DNA from: Metabacillus litoralis
GTDB lineage: Bacteria > Bacillota > Bacilli > Bacillales > Bacillaceae
Direction of reading: 5' to 3'
NCBI RefSeq assembly: GCF_007994985.1
Contig: NZ_VOQF01000013.1
Location: 60,589 to 124,588, forward strand
Length of the DNA stretch: 64,000 nucleotides
Every line of letters starts with the position of its first letter. The first letter of the stretch is position 1. This document shows positions 1 to 8,006 of the stretch, in pieces. Below the pieces are notes generated by a model. That model was given only the letters and a program-made list of their open reading frames with translations, had not been told where the DNA came from and made no database searches. Position numbers and translations under genes: made by a program.

Positions 1-453
1 ACTTACTCCCGCATATAAAATCTTTCCTTGTCTAACCAAGTCATCCAAAGCATACAGTGTTTCTTCCATTGGCACTTCTGGATCAAAACGGTGACATTGA
101 TATAAATCAATATAATCTAATCCTAGTCGTTTTAAGCTAGCATCACATTGTTCGATAATATGTTTTCTTGACAAACCACGTTCATTCGGACCTTGACCCA
201 TTGGGAAAAATAGTTTTGTTGCAACAACATAACTACTTCTCTCATATCTTTGCAAAGCTTCGCCTAGGACGATCTCTGCTTTTCCTTCTTCATATGCATT
301 TGCTGTATCAAAAAAGTTAATTCCCAACTCATATGCTCTATGTATACAATCATGTGCAGTATGATCATTTACTGCCTTACCATACGTTAACCAACTACCT
401 AAACCAATTTCACTAACCTTTAGTCCACTATTACCTAATTTTCTATATTTCAT
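1..453 (-). CDS. Aldo/keto reductase (Kv-beta/YghZ-like), partial
   Basis: The first 151 residues of an NAD(P)H-dependent aldo/keto reductase; the C-terminal half lies beyond the window edge. The start ATG (451-453, complement) follows an AAGGAG site. The N-terminus MKYRKLGNSGLKVSEIGLG is the classic AKR opening. The catalytic Asp and Tyr are visible in FFDTANAYEEGKAE, the Lys in VATKLFFP and the His in DLYQCHRFDP, so the visible tetrad is intact. The family reduces aldehydes and ketones in the cytoplasm; the physiological substrate cannot be told from sequence. It is transcribed away from the diguanylate cyclase gene at 830. Confidence 0.9.
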   Translation of the reverse strand, partial: MKYRKLGNSGLKVSEIGLGSWLTYGKAVNDHTAHDCIHRAYELGINFFDTANAYEEGKAEIVLGEALQRYERSSYVVATKLFFPMGQGPNERGLSRKHIIEQCDASLKRLGLDYIDLYQCHRFDPEVPMEETLYALDDLVRQGKILYAGVS

Positions 454-829
454 ATTTACCATTCTCCTTAAAGTTTTTTCATTCTTAAGTGAATTTCGCT
501 TATAACGTCCGCTCCATTTAATAAGGAAAACTTGCCTTGGTTGAATGTAAAGAGAGAATAATGGAGTGGATTTATTCTGCAACACCTGTATTTGCCTTCA
601 TTGGCTAAAGAATATGCATATTATCTATTTTATTTCAAATAAATAATAACTCAAGCAAAAGATACTTTTTTTCTAGGAAAGGTAAAGAATGCTTATTTAT
701 TCCTTTAAAATGATTTCTTGCTGTCGCTGTCATTGTGATATAAACTGGGACTATATGATGATAAAATGTAGAAAATTGTCGTCTAATACTTCTGGATAAT
801 TGTTGAGTTTAAACGGAAGGAACATATTT
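454..829. other. Divergent intergenic region, no gene seen
   Basis: About 375 bases between the divergently transcribed reductase and diguanylate cyclase genes. It is AT-rich and should hold both promoters. I see no convincing open frame and no recognisable c-di-GMP riboswitch in front of the cyclase gene. A loose inverted repeat (CTCCATT near 512 and AATGGAG near 559) is present but has a long spacer. Confidence 0.4.
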
Positions 830-1867
830 ATGAGAGTTAATATAGATTCATTGGCTAAGATAAAGAAAACAATTTACTTTTATTCAAGTATGTTCATATT
901 AATATATCTATTTGGTTATTTATTTCTAATAGGAGATTCCAAAATAACGTATTTTATCTCAATTTTATTAATTATTTACTTCTTGGCTAGCTTGTTTTTA
1001 CTAAAGAATTCTGTTTTTGTCCATTATCATGAATTAACCAATCTTGTCTTAACTAGTATTTATTTAATCGGAAAATTCTTCGAAAGTATGAGTGTAGACT
1101 TTGCAAAAATGGACAGTCAATCTCTTGGTGATTTTATTATTTGGATGCCGCTATATACTATTTATTTGTTTCTTGTATTAGGTAAAAGGTTTGGTTTAAT
1201 TGTATCCTTCTTGATTTTAGTTCTTAATTTATTAATAGGTCTACCATATTTCACTGATTTATCAGGACAACAATTAGACTCTGTTATCCGTTATTATATA
1301 GCACACCTAATCTATATCTTAGTGATTTATTCTTTTCAATATATTGTTTCAATACATGCAGAATATCATGCACTTAAAAGAAATGCATATTATGATGATT
1401 TAACAGAAATTCCTAATCGTAGAAAGAGTTCGATCGTTTTTGATGAAATGATTGAAGTTGCAAATAAGAGGAATACATCATTTTCTGTTTTATTTTTTGA
1501 TATTGACTACTTTAAAAAGATAAATGACAACTTTGGACATGATGTTGGAGATACTATATTACAAGAGTTCGCTTCACTTATCGAACAAAAGCTTTCTAAA
1601 AACGAGTTTTTAGGCAGATGGGGAGGAGAAGAATTTATTGCCTATACACCTCTAACAATACAAGAAGCGGTCAATCATGCCGATAATATTCGTATAGCTA
1701 TTGAATTAAATCAATTTTCCGTTATCGGTGTTACTTCTAGTGTGGGCGTAGCTAGTTATTGTAAGGGAGATACGGTTGATTCACTACTTAAGCGTGCTGA
1801 TTTAGCTTTATACGAAGCAAAGAAGATGGGTAGAAATTGTGTAATCAAAAATGAAGTTGTGCTGTAG
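830..1867 (+). CDS. Membrane diguanylate cyclase (GGDEF domain)
   Basis: Makes cyclic di-GMP from two GTP. The start ATG at 830 is preceded by GGAAGG (815-820); an in-frame upstream ATG at 800 lacks a comparable site. Residues about 10-185 form five or six hydrophobic segments, followed by YDDLTEIPNRR, the usual opening of a GGDEF domain. The active-site motif is GGEEF at about residues 265-269. The position that carries the inhibitory RxxD I-site in many cyclases reads SKNE here, so classical product inhibition looks absent. The membrane part probably senses an unknown signal. No c-di-GMP effector gene lies next to it. A terminator follows at 1912-1930. Confidence 0.9.
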   Translation: MRVNIDSLAKIKKTIYFYSSMFILIYLFGYLFLIGDSKITYFISILLIIYFLASLFLLKNSVFVHYHELTNLVLTSIYLIGKFFESMSVDFAKMDSQSLGDFIIWMPLYTIYLFLVLGKRFGLIVSFLILVLNLLIGLPYFTDLSGQQLDSVIRYYIAHLIYILVIYSFQYIVSIHAEYHALKRNAYYDDLTEIPNRRKSSIVFDEMIEVANKRNTSFSVLFFDIDYFKKINDNFGHDVGDTILQEFASLIEQKLSKNEFLGRWGGEEFIAYTPLTIQEAVNHADNIRIAIELNQFSVIGVTSSVGVASYCKGDTVDSLLKRADLALYEAKKMGRNCVIKNEVVL

Positions 1868-1911
1868 TTATGAGTTTTTTCCATATCCCCTGAGTGAACT
1901 GTACAAACTGA

Positions 1912-1930
1912 GAGGGTATTGACTACCCTC
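1912..1930 (+). terminator. Intrinsic terminator after diguanylate cyclase
   Basis: GAGGGTA (1912-1918) and TACCCTC (1924-1930) form a 7-bp stem with a five-base loop, followed by TTT. It sits 45 bases after the cyclase stop and just before the convergent gene at 1940, so it may serve both strands. Confidence 0.6.
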
Positions 1931-1939
1931 TTTCCCTAT

Positions 1940-2377
1940 TTATTTCAACCTCAAAAAAGATCTTAATAAAACTACACCACTGATGAATATACTAAGGGTG
2001 AAGAAATTAATGAAAAGAGTATTTGTATATTGATTTAGCCATGAGTAGCGATAAATTTTTGAGGTTTCTATTTCTGGTGTACCACCTAAACTGTCAATTA
2101 ATTGAAGCACAAACGTATATTCTAAATAACAAAAAAGCAGCAGTAGGAAAAATGCTCCGAAAGATATAAACATCCATGTCTTTGTTGGTAATTGTAAATT
2201 GCCCAAGCAGATCCAAATACTGTATGCAAAAAGCAAGAAAATAATAAGTCCTGGAAACATAAACAAAAGTCCTAAATTACCGTTTCCAGAAATAACATTG
2301 TGATTAATTGTAAATAAATCTACTAAGTATATGAAAAGGATACATAGTATTAACAGGAAAACTGTGTTTCTTAACAT
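1940..2377 (-). CDS. Hypothetical membrane protein, four TM segments
   Basis: A 145-residue protein of unknown function with about four hydrophobic segments (near residues 5-22, 34-58, 70-92 and 120-140) and no motif I recognise. The start is uncertain: the first ATG (2375-2377) has no site at good spacing, whereas GGAGG sits seven bases before an in-frame CTG at 2384-2386, which would give the start MKGMLRN. The gene converges on the cyclase gene. Coding is supported by an uninterrupted frame with membrane-protein composition; the function stays open. Confidence 0.6.
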   Translation of the reverse strand: MLRNTVFLLILCILFIYLVDLFTINHNVISGNGNLGLLFMFPGLIIFLLFAYSIWICLGNLQLPTKTWMFISFGAFFLLLLFCYLEYTFVLQLIDSLGGTPEIETSKIYRYSWLNQYTNTLFINFFTLSIFISGVVLLRSFLRLK

Positions 2378-2441
2378 ACCTTTCAGGTTAAATCCTCCAA
2401 TTTGTTTTGTTTTATTTAGAAATGGTAGGAGAAACAGTCGC

Positions 2442-2615
2442 TTAAATTCTCTTATTATTCTTATCTTTCAGGACTGAAACTATATTTGCATCATCTCCGT
2501 ATTCTAAACGAATCGTTTTTCTTGCTTCAGCTGGTGTTCTTGCGGTGATTGCCTTCATTCTTGTTTCACCTTCAACTTCCAATTCAACATAAAAGCATTT
2601 GGATCCACATTTCAT
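2442..2615 (-). CDS. Small conserved hypothetical protein, 57 aa
   Basis: A short open frame starting MKCGSKCFYVELEVEG and ending DKNNKRI. A GAGG site lies about ten bases before the ATG (2613-2615). Two Cys residues at positions 3 and 7, and a basic/acidic body with EARKTIRLEYGDDANIV, resemble small soluble Bacillaceae proteins that are often annotated only as hypothetical. It is predicted to be soluble and lacks a signal peptide. It follows no clear operon, being flanked by membrane protein genes on the same strand. Function unknown. Confidence 0.55.
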   Translation of the reverse strand: MKCGSKCFYVELEVEGETRMKAITARTPAEARKTIRLEYGDDANIVSVLKDKNNKRI

Positions 2616-2772
2616 ATTCATTCATCCTCTGTGTTACTCCCAGACAGAAAGGGATGTATTCTGTTGTTTCTAACGTCAATTTTTAAATATAAACCTAAAT
2701 TAACCTGAAAATTAACGTGTATTTGCATTAACTGAAATAAATTAGGTATGTTTGATTTTGTTCAATTTTTGT

Positions 2773-3132
2773 TTAGTGTTTTGTTGGATGAGATAATAGA
2801 TAAAAAATCATAAAAATACTAAAACTCAAAACTAAGACCATAGTAATCAAAAATAACTTTCTTCCGATTTTTCTTAGACCGTATACATTCACGGAAAAGA
2901 AATAGATAATCCCAGAAGAAAAAATAAAGGATAAATATTTCTTTATCTTTGTTATTTCCATCTTGTTTCGGGTCAACTCTAATTCTTCATTAATTGTTAA
3001 AGGAACAGTAAAAATTGATACTATTAATCCTAGAAAGATAAAGATACCATATAGGTTTAAAACGCTTTTTATACGGAATTTTTTCTTTGTAACGATGTTA
3101 ATACTATGTGATGAATGTGGCTTTAGTTCCAA
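2773..3132 (-). CDS. Hypothetical membrane protein, three TM segments
   Basis: A 119-residue protein with a basic N-terminal tail (MELKPHSSHSINIVTKKKF) and three hydrophobic segments near residues 27-47, 66-84 and 91-114. A strong GGAGGTG site precedes the ATG. No catalytic or binding motif is visible, so it is an unrecognised integral membrane protein. The opposite-strand frame at 2963-3196 is a shadow of this gene. Confidence 0.6.
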   Translation of the reverse strand: MELKPHSSHSINIVTKKKFRIKSVLNLYGIFIFLGLIVSIFTVPLTINEELELTRNKMEITKIKKYLSFIFSSGIIYFFSVNVYGLRKIGRKLFLITMVLVLSFSIFMIFYLLSHPTKH

Positions 3133-3331
3133 AATTACACCTCCATACGTCTACATACTATTACGAATAACAAGAGCGATAGTTTCGGACTATTAATTGT
3201 TTCACATAGGTAAGATTGAATTTATTATCATCTTCCTCTTGTATAGTTAATCTAGTGATAATTATTTTCTTATATTAGTGCTTGATGAGAAATATGATAT
3301 AATTATCCAAAACATGTAAAAAGGGGCAATT

Positions 3332-3508
3332 ATGAATACTGGTGATGTGATTTTTTAAATTATAATGTTTATTATTTTGATTGGTATTTTTGCTGTTGTA
3401 TTTTTCCTTGTGCGTTTTCTTTTTACAAAGAAACCATCTAGAAACAGTAGCATTGAACAAAAGCTTGATAGAATTATAGAGTTATTAGAAAGAGATACTT
3501 CGAAGTAA
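3332..3508 (+). pseudogene. DUF4083-like small membrane protein with in-frame TAA
   Basis: The frame reads MNTGDVIF, then TAA at codon 9 (3356-3358), then continues in the same frame as a hydrophobic segment IIMFIILIGIFAVVFFLVRF and an acidic/basic helix ending EQKLDRIIELLERDTSK. The layout (one TM helix, then a coiled-coil-like EQKLDRIIELLE tail, 58 residues) matches the DUF4083 family of small Bacillaceae proteins, in which a residue such as Gln occupies the stop position; CAA to TAA is the simplest change. An AAGGGG site precedes the ATG. An internal ATG at 3365-3367 has no ribosome binding site. Either a nonsense pseudogene or a base error. Confidence 0.6.
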
Positions 3509-3585
3509 TTGAGCTAATATTTTAGGAAAGAAAACTGAAATGCATAGTATATGTAATTCTTCTTTTCTCTCCTAGTTATTTGATA

Positions 3586-3786
3586 TTATTTATCAACATC
3601 TTCATATTGTATTTCAGTTCTTGATTCTATACTAAGAGGATCAGGTTTATTAGATCCTAAGACTCCATTATTAATGTCATCAATTGGTGTATACTTATTA
3701 TTTTGTGTATACGTTTTTTTTCTAATCATTCTAATAAAGCTAAAAATAATAACTCCTAAAATGATAACAAGTAAAATATACTGCAT
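3586..3786 (-). CDS. Small single-pass membrane protein, 66 aa
   Basis: Starts MQYILLVIILGVIIFSFIRM, a single hydrophobic helix, then a polar tail rich in Asn, Asp and Ser. There is no recognisable motif. The notable point is its translation signal: the ATG (3784-3786) is preceded by AAT-like bases and then a run of eleven G (complement of 3790-3800), which occupies the Shine-Dalgarno position. The opposite-strand frame at 3674-3991 is a shadow. Function unknown; the gene is on the same strand as the VOC gene upstream. Confidence 0.6.
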   Translation of the reverse strand: MQYILLVIILGVIIFSFIRMIRKKTYTQNNKYTPIDDINNGVLGSNKPDPLSIESRTEIQYEDVDK

Positions 3787-3789
3787 ATT

Positions 3790-3800
3790 CCCCCCCCCCC
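3790..3800 (-). repeat. Eleven-base G tract in ribosome binding position
   Basis: Eleven consecutive C on the + strand, read as G on the coding strand of the gene at 3586-3786 and ending three bases before its ATG. Long G/C homopolymers are rare in DNA this AT-rich. The tract replaces the normal GGAGG site, so slippage would change the Shine-Dalgarno length and spacing. Confidence 0.7.
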
Positions 3801-3849
3801 TTCTCGTACTCTTTTTAAATTTTTATGCTTTTCTAAAATTACCTTTATT

Positions 3850-4212
3850 TTATATTTGTATAATACTTATCATATTTCCATTTAGATCAGTCATATCAAA
3901 ACGTTTAGGATCACCTTTTCTTAATTCTGAAACAATAACTCCTTTTTCAACTAGCTTTTCTCGTGTTTTTTCAATGTCTGTTACAACATAATTAAAAGGT
4001 GTATATGTATTAATTGGTTCAAAGTCTGGTATCTGGACTAGGTGAAACCCACAATTAGGGGCTATAGAAAGACCGCACATTCTATCATTTTTCCAACGTA
4101 AATCAAAACCGAATATTTTCTGATACCAATTCATTGACTCCTCTAGATTTCTGACAGGCAGGAAAACAGCATCAATACGATCAATAAATTTTTCGTTTTT
4201 TTGGCATTTCAT
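3850..4212 (-). CDS. VOC superfamily (glyoxalase/bleomycin-resistance) protein
   Basis: About 120 residues with one vicinal-oxygen-chelate module: IDAVFLPVRNLEESMNWYQKI at the N-terminus, FDLRWKND, then FNYVVTDIEKTREKL and DMTDLNGNMISIIQI at the end. The last segment normally carries a metal-ligand Glu; here the equivalent is less clear, so a catalytic role is uncertain. A GTG at 4224 is in frame, but AGGAGGTG overlaps it and favours the ATG at 4212. Members are metal-dependent enzymes or antibiotic-binding proteins; the substrate is unknown. Confidence 0.8.
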   Translation of the reverse strand: MKCQKNEKFIDRIDAVFLPVRNLEESMNWYQKIFGFDLRWKNDRMCGLSIAPNCGFHLVQIPDFEPINTYTPFNYVVTDIEKTREKLVEKGVIVSELRKGDPKRFDMTDLNGNMISIIQI

Positions 4213-4358
4213 AGAATAGTACACCTCCTAAATTCCCTTTTTTTACTAGTCAAATAATAGTTCTACATTTGTTAATAATCCCCTTTAATTATTAAGATTT
4301 TATCTATTATTTTTTAAAATTGCATAAATAAAGCTTACTTAAAAATCAAACTAAGAAA

Positions 4359-4383
4359 AGCCAACAAGGATAACTTGTTGGCT
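4359..4383 (-). terminator. Terminator of the xylanase gene
   Basis: AGCCAACAAG (4359-4368) and CTTGTTGGCT (4374-4383) form a perfect 10-bp stem with a five-base loop. On the minus strand it is followed by TTTTCTT, about 70 bases after the xylanase stop. Confidence 0.75.
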
Positions 4384-4454
4384 AGATGTAGAATAAATAT
4401 ATCATTTTCAATTTTTGCATTATAGCCTAGATTTCCTACACCCTTATTAAGTAG

Positions 4455-5630
<1,176 letters not shown>

Positions 5631-5738
5631 CTAATCTCCTTTTTATTTATAAATTTTTGAGACACTCTAAAAACTCATATCTGAAAAAACTCTACTTACC
5701 TCCTTTTACTATATTTTCTTTTCTAGTCAGGTCATCAA

Positions 5739-5752
5739 AGTAAGGGCTTACA
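5739..5752 (-). promoter_or_regulatory. Possible cre (CcpA) site in xylanase leader
   Basis: TGTAAGCCCTTACT on the minus strand resembles the cre consensus TGWNANCGNTNWCA with two mismatches (the central CG is CC, and the last base). It lies downstream of the probable transcription start, where CcpA can act as a roadblock. Inference only. Confidence 0.4.
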
Positions 5753-5787
5753 TTTTGTTTATGTAGTTGAATTCCTAACTGATATTG

Positions 5788-5793
5788 ATTATA
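5788..5793 (-). promoter_or_regulatory. -10 box of the xylanase promoter
   Basis: A perfect TATAAT on the minus strand, about 160 bases before the xylanase start. The region 17-18 bases upstream is not a good TTGACA match and overlaps the right half of the XylR-like operator. Confidence 0.5.
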
Positions 5794-5804
5794 ACAACAC
5801 ACAC

Positions 5805-5829
5805 TTAGTTTATCTATACAACAAACTAA
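5805..5829 (-). promoter_or_regulatory. XylR-type operator upstream of xylanase
   Basis: TTAGTTT, 11 bases, AAACTAA: a 25-bp palindrome with the half-sites, spacing and ACAAACTAA right arm of the xylose repressor (XylR, ROK family) operators of Bacillus xyl genes. It overlaps the -35 region of the xylanase promoter, the right place for repression. No xylR or xyl operon gene lies in the window, so the regulator would act from elsewhere. Confidence 0.75.
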
Positions 5830-6001
5830 GTTTTTGGTAAAAATAATTAAAACAGTTAAATAGTAACAAATATTAATAGTTTTATTGTACTAAAAAATGA
5901 CGAATATTAACGAAATTTTCAAATGAAACTGAGTGTTTTGAACTATATTGATTTTTTGGAAAAAGTTACTGTTGAACTCGTTGTTGATTTTCCTAAAGGT
6001 C

Positions 6002-6097
6002 TTAGTTCTTAGCTTTACTGGGAAAAAACAACTTAGGTTTTGGAGCCTCTTCTGCCTGTGTGGTCTCTCTTTGAAGTGTTTCTACAAATTGATCAGG
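6002..6097 (-). pseudogene. Possible C-terminal remnant of an unknown gene
   Basis: On the minus strand the frame PDQFVETLQRETTQAEEAPK continues to LFFPSKAKN and a stop at 6002-6004. It reads like the acidic/basic tail of a protein, but an in-frame stop directly precedes it and there is no start or ribosome binding site. It could be a decayed gene end or chance. The rest of 5830-6131 shows no gene. Confidence 0.25.
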
Positions 6098-6131
6098 TCA
6101 ATTTATGGACAATAGTATGGTTATTTGTGCT

Positions 6132-6737
6132 TTATCTAAATGGTGAACTAATAATATATACTTCATATAAAAACAGTTCTCTTAAGAAAAAAGGGACTTT
6201 GCTTTTATAAGATTTATATACTGAACTAGGCGTTGGAGACGAGTATACCTCCTCCATCCCACTTTCTTTAGCTAATAAAATAGCTCGTTTCATATGTAGT
6301 GGATCACTTACAATTGTGAAGGTTTTCAGATTTTGTTCCGAAGCAATTTTATAAGCATATTTTAGATTTTCTTCCGTTACTCTAGATTCTTTTTCTAGCA
6401 ATATATCTTCTTGTTTCACATTATTTTTTATTGCGTAATTTCTTGCGACTTCTGATTCTGTAGGATCACTACTATCTACACTTCCACCAGTAAAGATTAG
6501 TTTCTCTACATATCCATTTTCATAAAGCCAAATTGAGTGGTTTATTCTTTCTTTAAAGACAGGTGACGGCTCGTTATTCCATACAGCAGCACCGAGAACA
6601 ATCGCTGCATCTGTTGTTACTAATTGATTTTCTTTGCTAAACGACCATATACTATAAGCTGAATAAAAAGTAAATGTGATTAATAATAATAGAAACAAAC
6701 AGATGTAAATACGAACGTGCTTTTTTGTCATTTTCAT
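6132..6737 (-). CDS. YdcF/SanA-like DUF218 membrane-anchored protein
   Basis: A 201-residue protein with one N-terminal hydrophobic anchor (about residues 8-30) and an extracytoplasmic DUF218 domain. Family marks are TTDAAIVLGAAVWNN, LIFTGGSVDSSDPTESEVAR, ILLEKESRVTEENLKYAYKI and FTIVSDPLHMKRAILLAK, in the canonical order. Relatives (YdcF, SanA, ElyC) bind nucleotide-like ligands or influence envelope integrity; the precise reaction is unknown. AAAGG precedes the tandem ATG codons at 6737 and 6731. It stands alone, between the xylanase promoter region and a terminator. Confidence 0.85.
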   Translation of the reverse strand: MKMTKKHVRIYICLFLLLLITFTFYSAYSIWSFSKENQLVTTDAAIVLGAAVWNNEPSPVFKERINHSIWLYENGYVEKLIFTGGSVDSSDPTESEVARNYAIKNNVKQEDILLEKESRVTEENLKYAYKIASEQNLKTFTIVSDPLHMKRAILLAKESGMEEVYSSPTPSSVYKSYKSKVPFFLRELFLYEVYIISSPFR

Positions 6738-6778
6738 TCAACCTTTACAAACAAATTTTATTAATAATACTTTTAAAA

Positions 6779-6800
6779 GGATAGTCAAACCTGACTATCC
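6779..6800 (-). terminator. Bidirectional-looking terminator hairpin
   Basis: GGATAGTC (6779-6786) and GACTATCC (6793-6800), perfect 8-bp stem. On the minus strand it is followed by TTTTAAAAG and lies 42 bases after the stop of the broken methyltransferase gene. Confidence 0.65.
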
Positions 6801-6841
6801 TTATTTTCTCATAACCACAAACACTAGAGATATGAAAGCTA

Positions 6842-7752
6842 TTATTTTTTCACAGCATGAATATAATGAATCGTTTCAAATGCTGACAAATAATCCTCCC
6901 TATTGGTAAAGAAGAGATGATTGATGTTATCAGGTGTTAGATGTTCATAAATAAGCAAACCTGCATTTTCTAACATTTGCTCCAATTCATTATAACTGAA
7001 ACAAGATTTCATGGGTTCACCACTTAAAGCCGCCATTTTCACCATATTTTTCGACTCTATTTGATAACCCTTTTCGTTCAAATAGATTTTCATCCGCATA
7101 TTCAAAAACAATTGAGCTTCCCGAAGGTAGTTGTTCAAATAGTTTCATGAAAAGGTTTGTATTTTCTTCTTTTGTTAAATAATATGAAACACCTAAAAAG
7201 CTAAAAAACGTTTTTTTATTTTTGAATCCATGATCTAGTAAACTCTGTTTCCTAAACTTCTTAGTGACATCCATTGAAATGAAGGTTATTCGGAATAACA
7301 AAATTTGCTTGAGTTAGCCTTTTCTTTTTAAATTCTTGAGTAGTAGGATAGTCAACTTCATATATTTCTAAATGATTCTTCAACTCTGGATGTCGAAAAC
7401 AAAAAGTATCTAATCCAGCTCCAAGAATTACATATTGATTTACACCTAGTTTTATTTCATTTGATAATACTTGTTCACAATATGCAGCACGTGCTAATGG
7501 CGTTGGAGAAAGCTGAACCTGAGTAATCCATTTTAGAATTTTTTCTGGTTTATTATGAATTGCTTCTGCAATTTCACTGTTGAAAAACTGTATTCCTTGA
7601 ATCATATTTTTACTAATGTCTGAGACTTCTTTTTTGGAGATTAATTTCTTTGCAACAAAATCATCATAAATGATTGGAAAGTCATGTTGACTGTGATAAG
7701 CCCGACTGAAAGCTGATATTAAAGAAGTAATACTTGACTCATTTTGTTTCAT
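6842..7752 (-). pseudogene. Leucine carboxymethyltransferase-family SAM methyltransferase, two frameshifts
   Basis: Three overlapping reading frames join into one class I methyltransferase of the LCMT/PPM type. Frame 1 (from ATG 7752, preceded by GGAAG) encodes NKPEKILKWITQVQ, YVILGAGLDTFCFRHPEL and EIYEVDYPTTQEFKKKRL, with the SAM-binding GAGLDT. Frame 2 resumes at about 7290 with SMDVTKKFRKQSLLDHGF and FSFLGVSYYLTKEE. Frame 3 resumes at about 7060 with MVKMAALSGEPMKSCFSY and ends at 6842. Each join needs a one- or two-base change. As read, no intact product is made; a sequencing error is the alternative. Confidence 0.8.
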
Positions 7753-7778
7753 TATATGATCTTCCGAATATACAAAAT

Positions 7779-7804
7779 AAGATTCCCCTGGCCAGGAGAA
7801 TCTT
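7779..7804. promoter_or_regulatory. 26-bp near-perfect dyad before the methyltransferase
   Basis: AAGATTC-C-CCTGG and CCAGG-A-GAATCTT form an inverted repeat with one mismatch and no loop, which suits a dimeric protein operator better than an RNA hairpin. It sits 27 bases upstream of the methyltransferase start and has no T run. Regulator unknown. Confidence 0.4.
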
Positions 7805-7963
7805 ATTATACACACGAATGTAATTATTGTAAATTATAGCATAAATAGATTTTTTTGTAAATTTTACTGCTTTAATATTTAGAGTATATTACCATAAATA
7901 GTTATAGAAATCTCAAATTAATCAGCTTTTATCTTTATTTACTCTTTGTTGGAGGTATAAAAA

Positions 7964-8000
7964 AACTGCACCCAGATTGTCAGTGCAAATGGATGCAGTT
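7964..8000 (-). terminator. Terminator of the acyl-CoA synthetase gene
   Basis: AACTGCA (7964-7970) and TGCAGTT (7994-8000) pair, with further CC/GG pairing inside a long loop; on the minus strand a TTTTTT run follows. It begins seven bases after the synthetase stop. Confidence 0.6.
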
Positions 8001-8006
8001 CTATTA

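Noticed and set aside
454..829. c-di-GMP riboswitch before the diguanylate cyclase
   Set aside because: The conserved GEMM bases and tetraloop arrangement are not found.
3275..3460. Minus-strand frame over the DUF4083-like gene
   Set aside because: Opposite-strand shadow; the plus strand has the recognisable family pattern.
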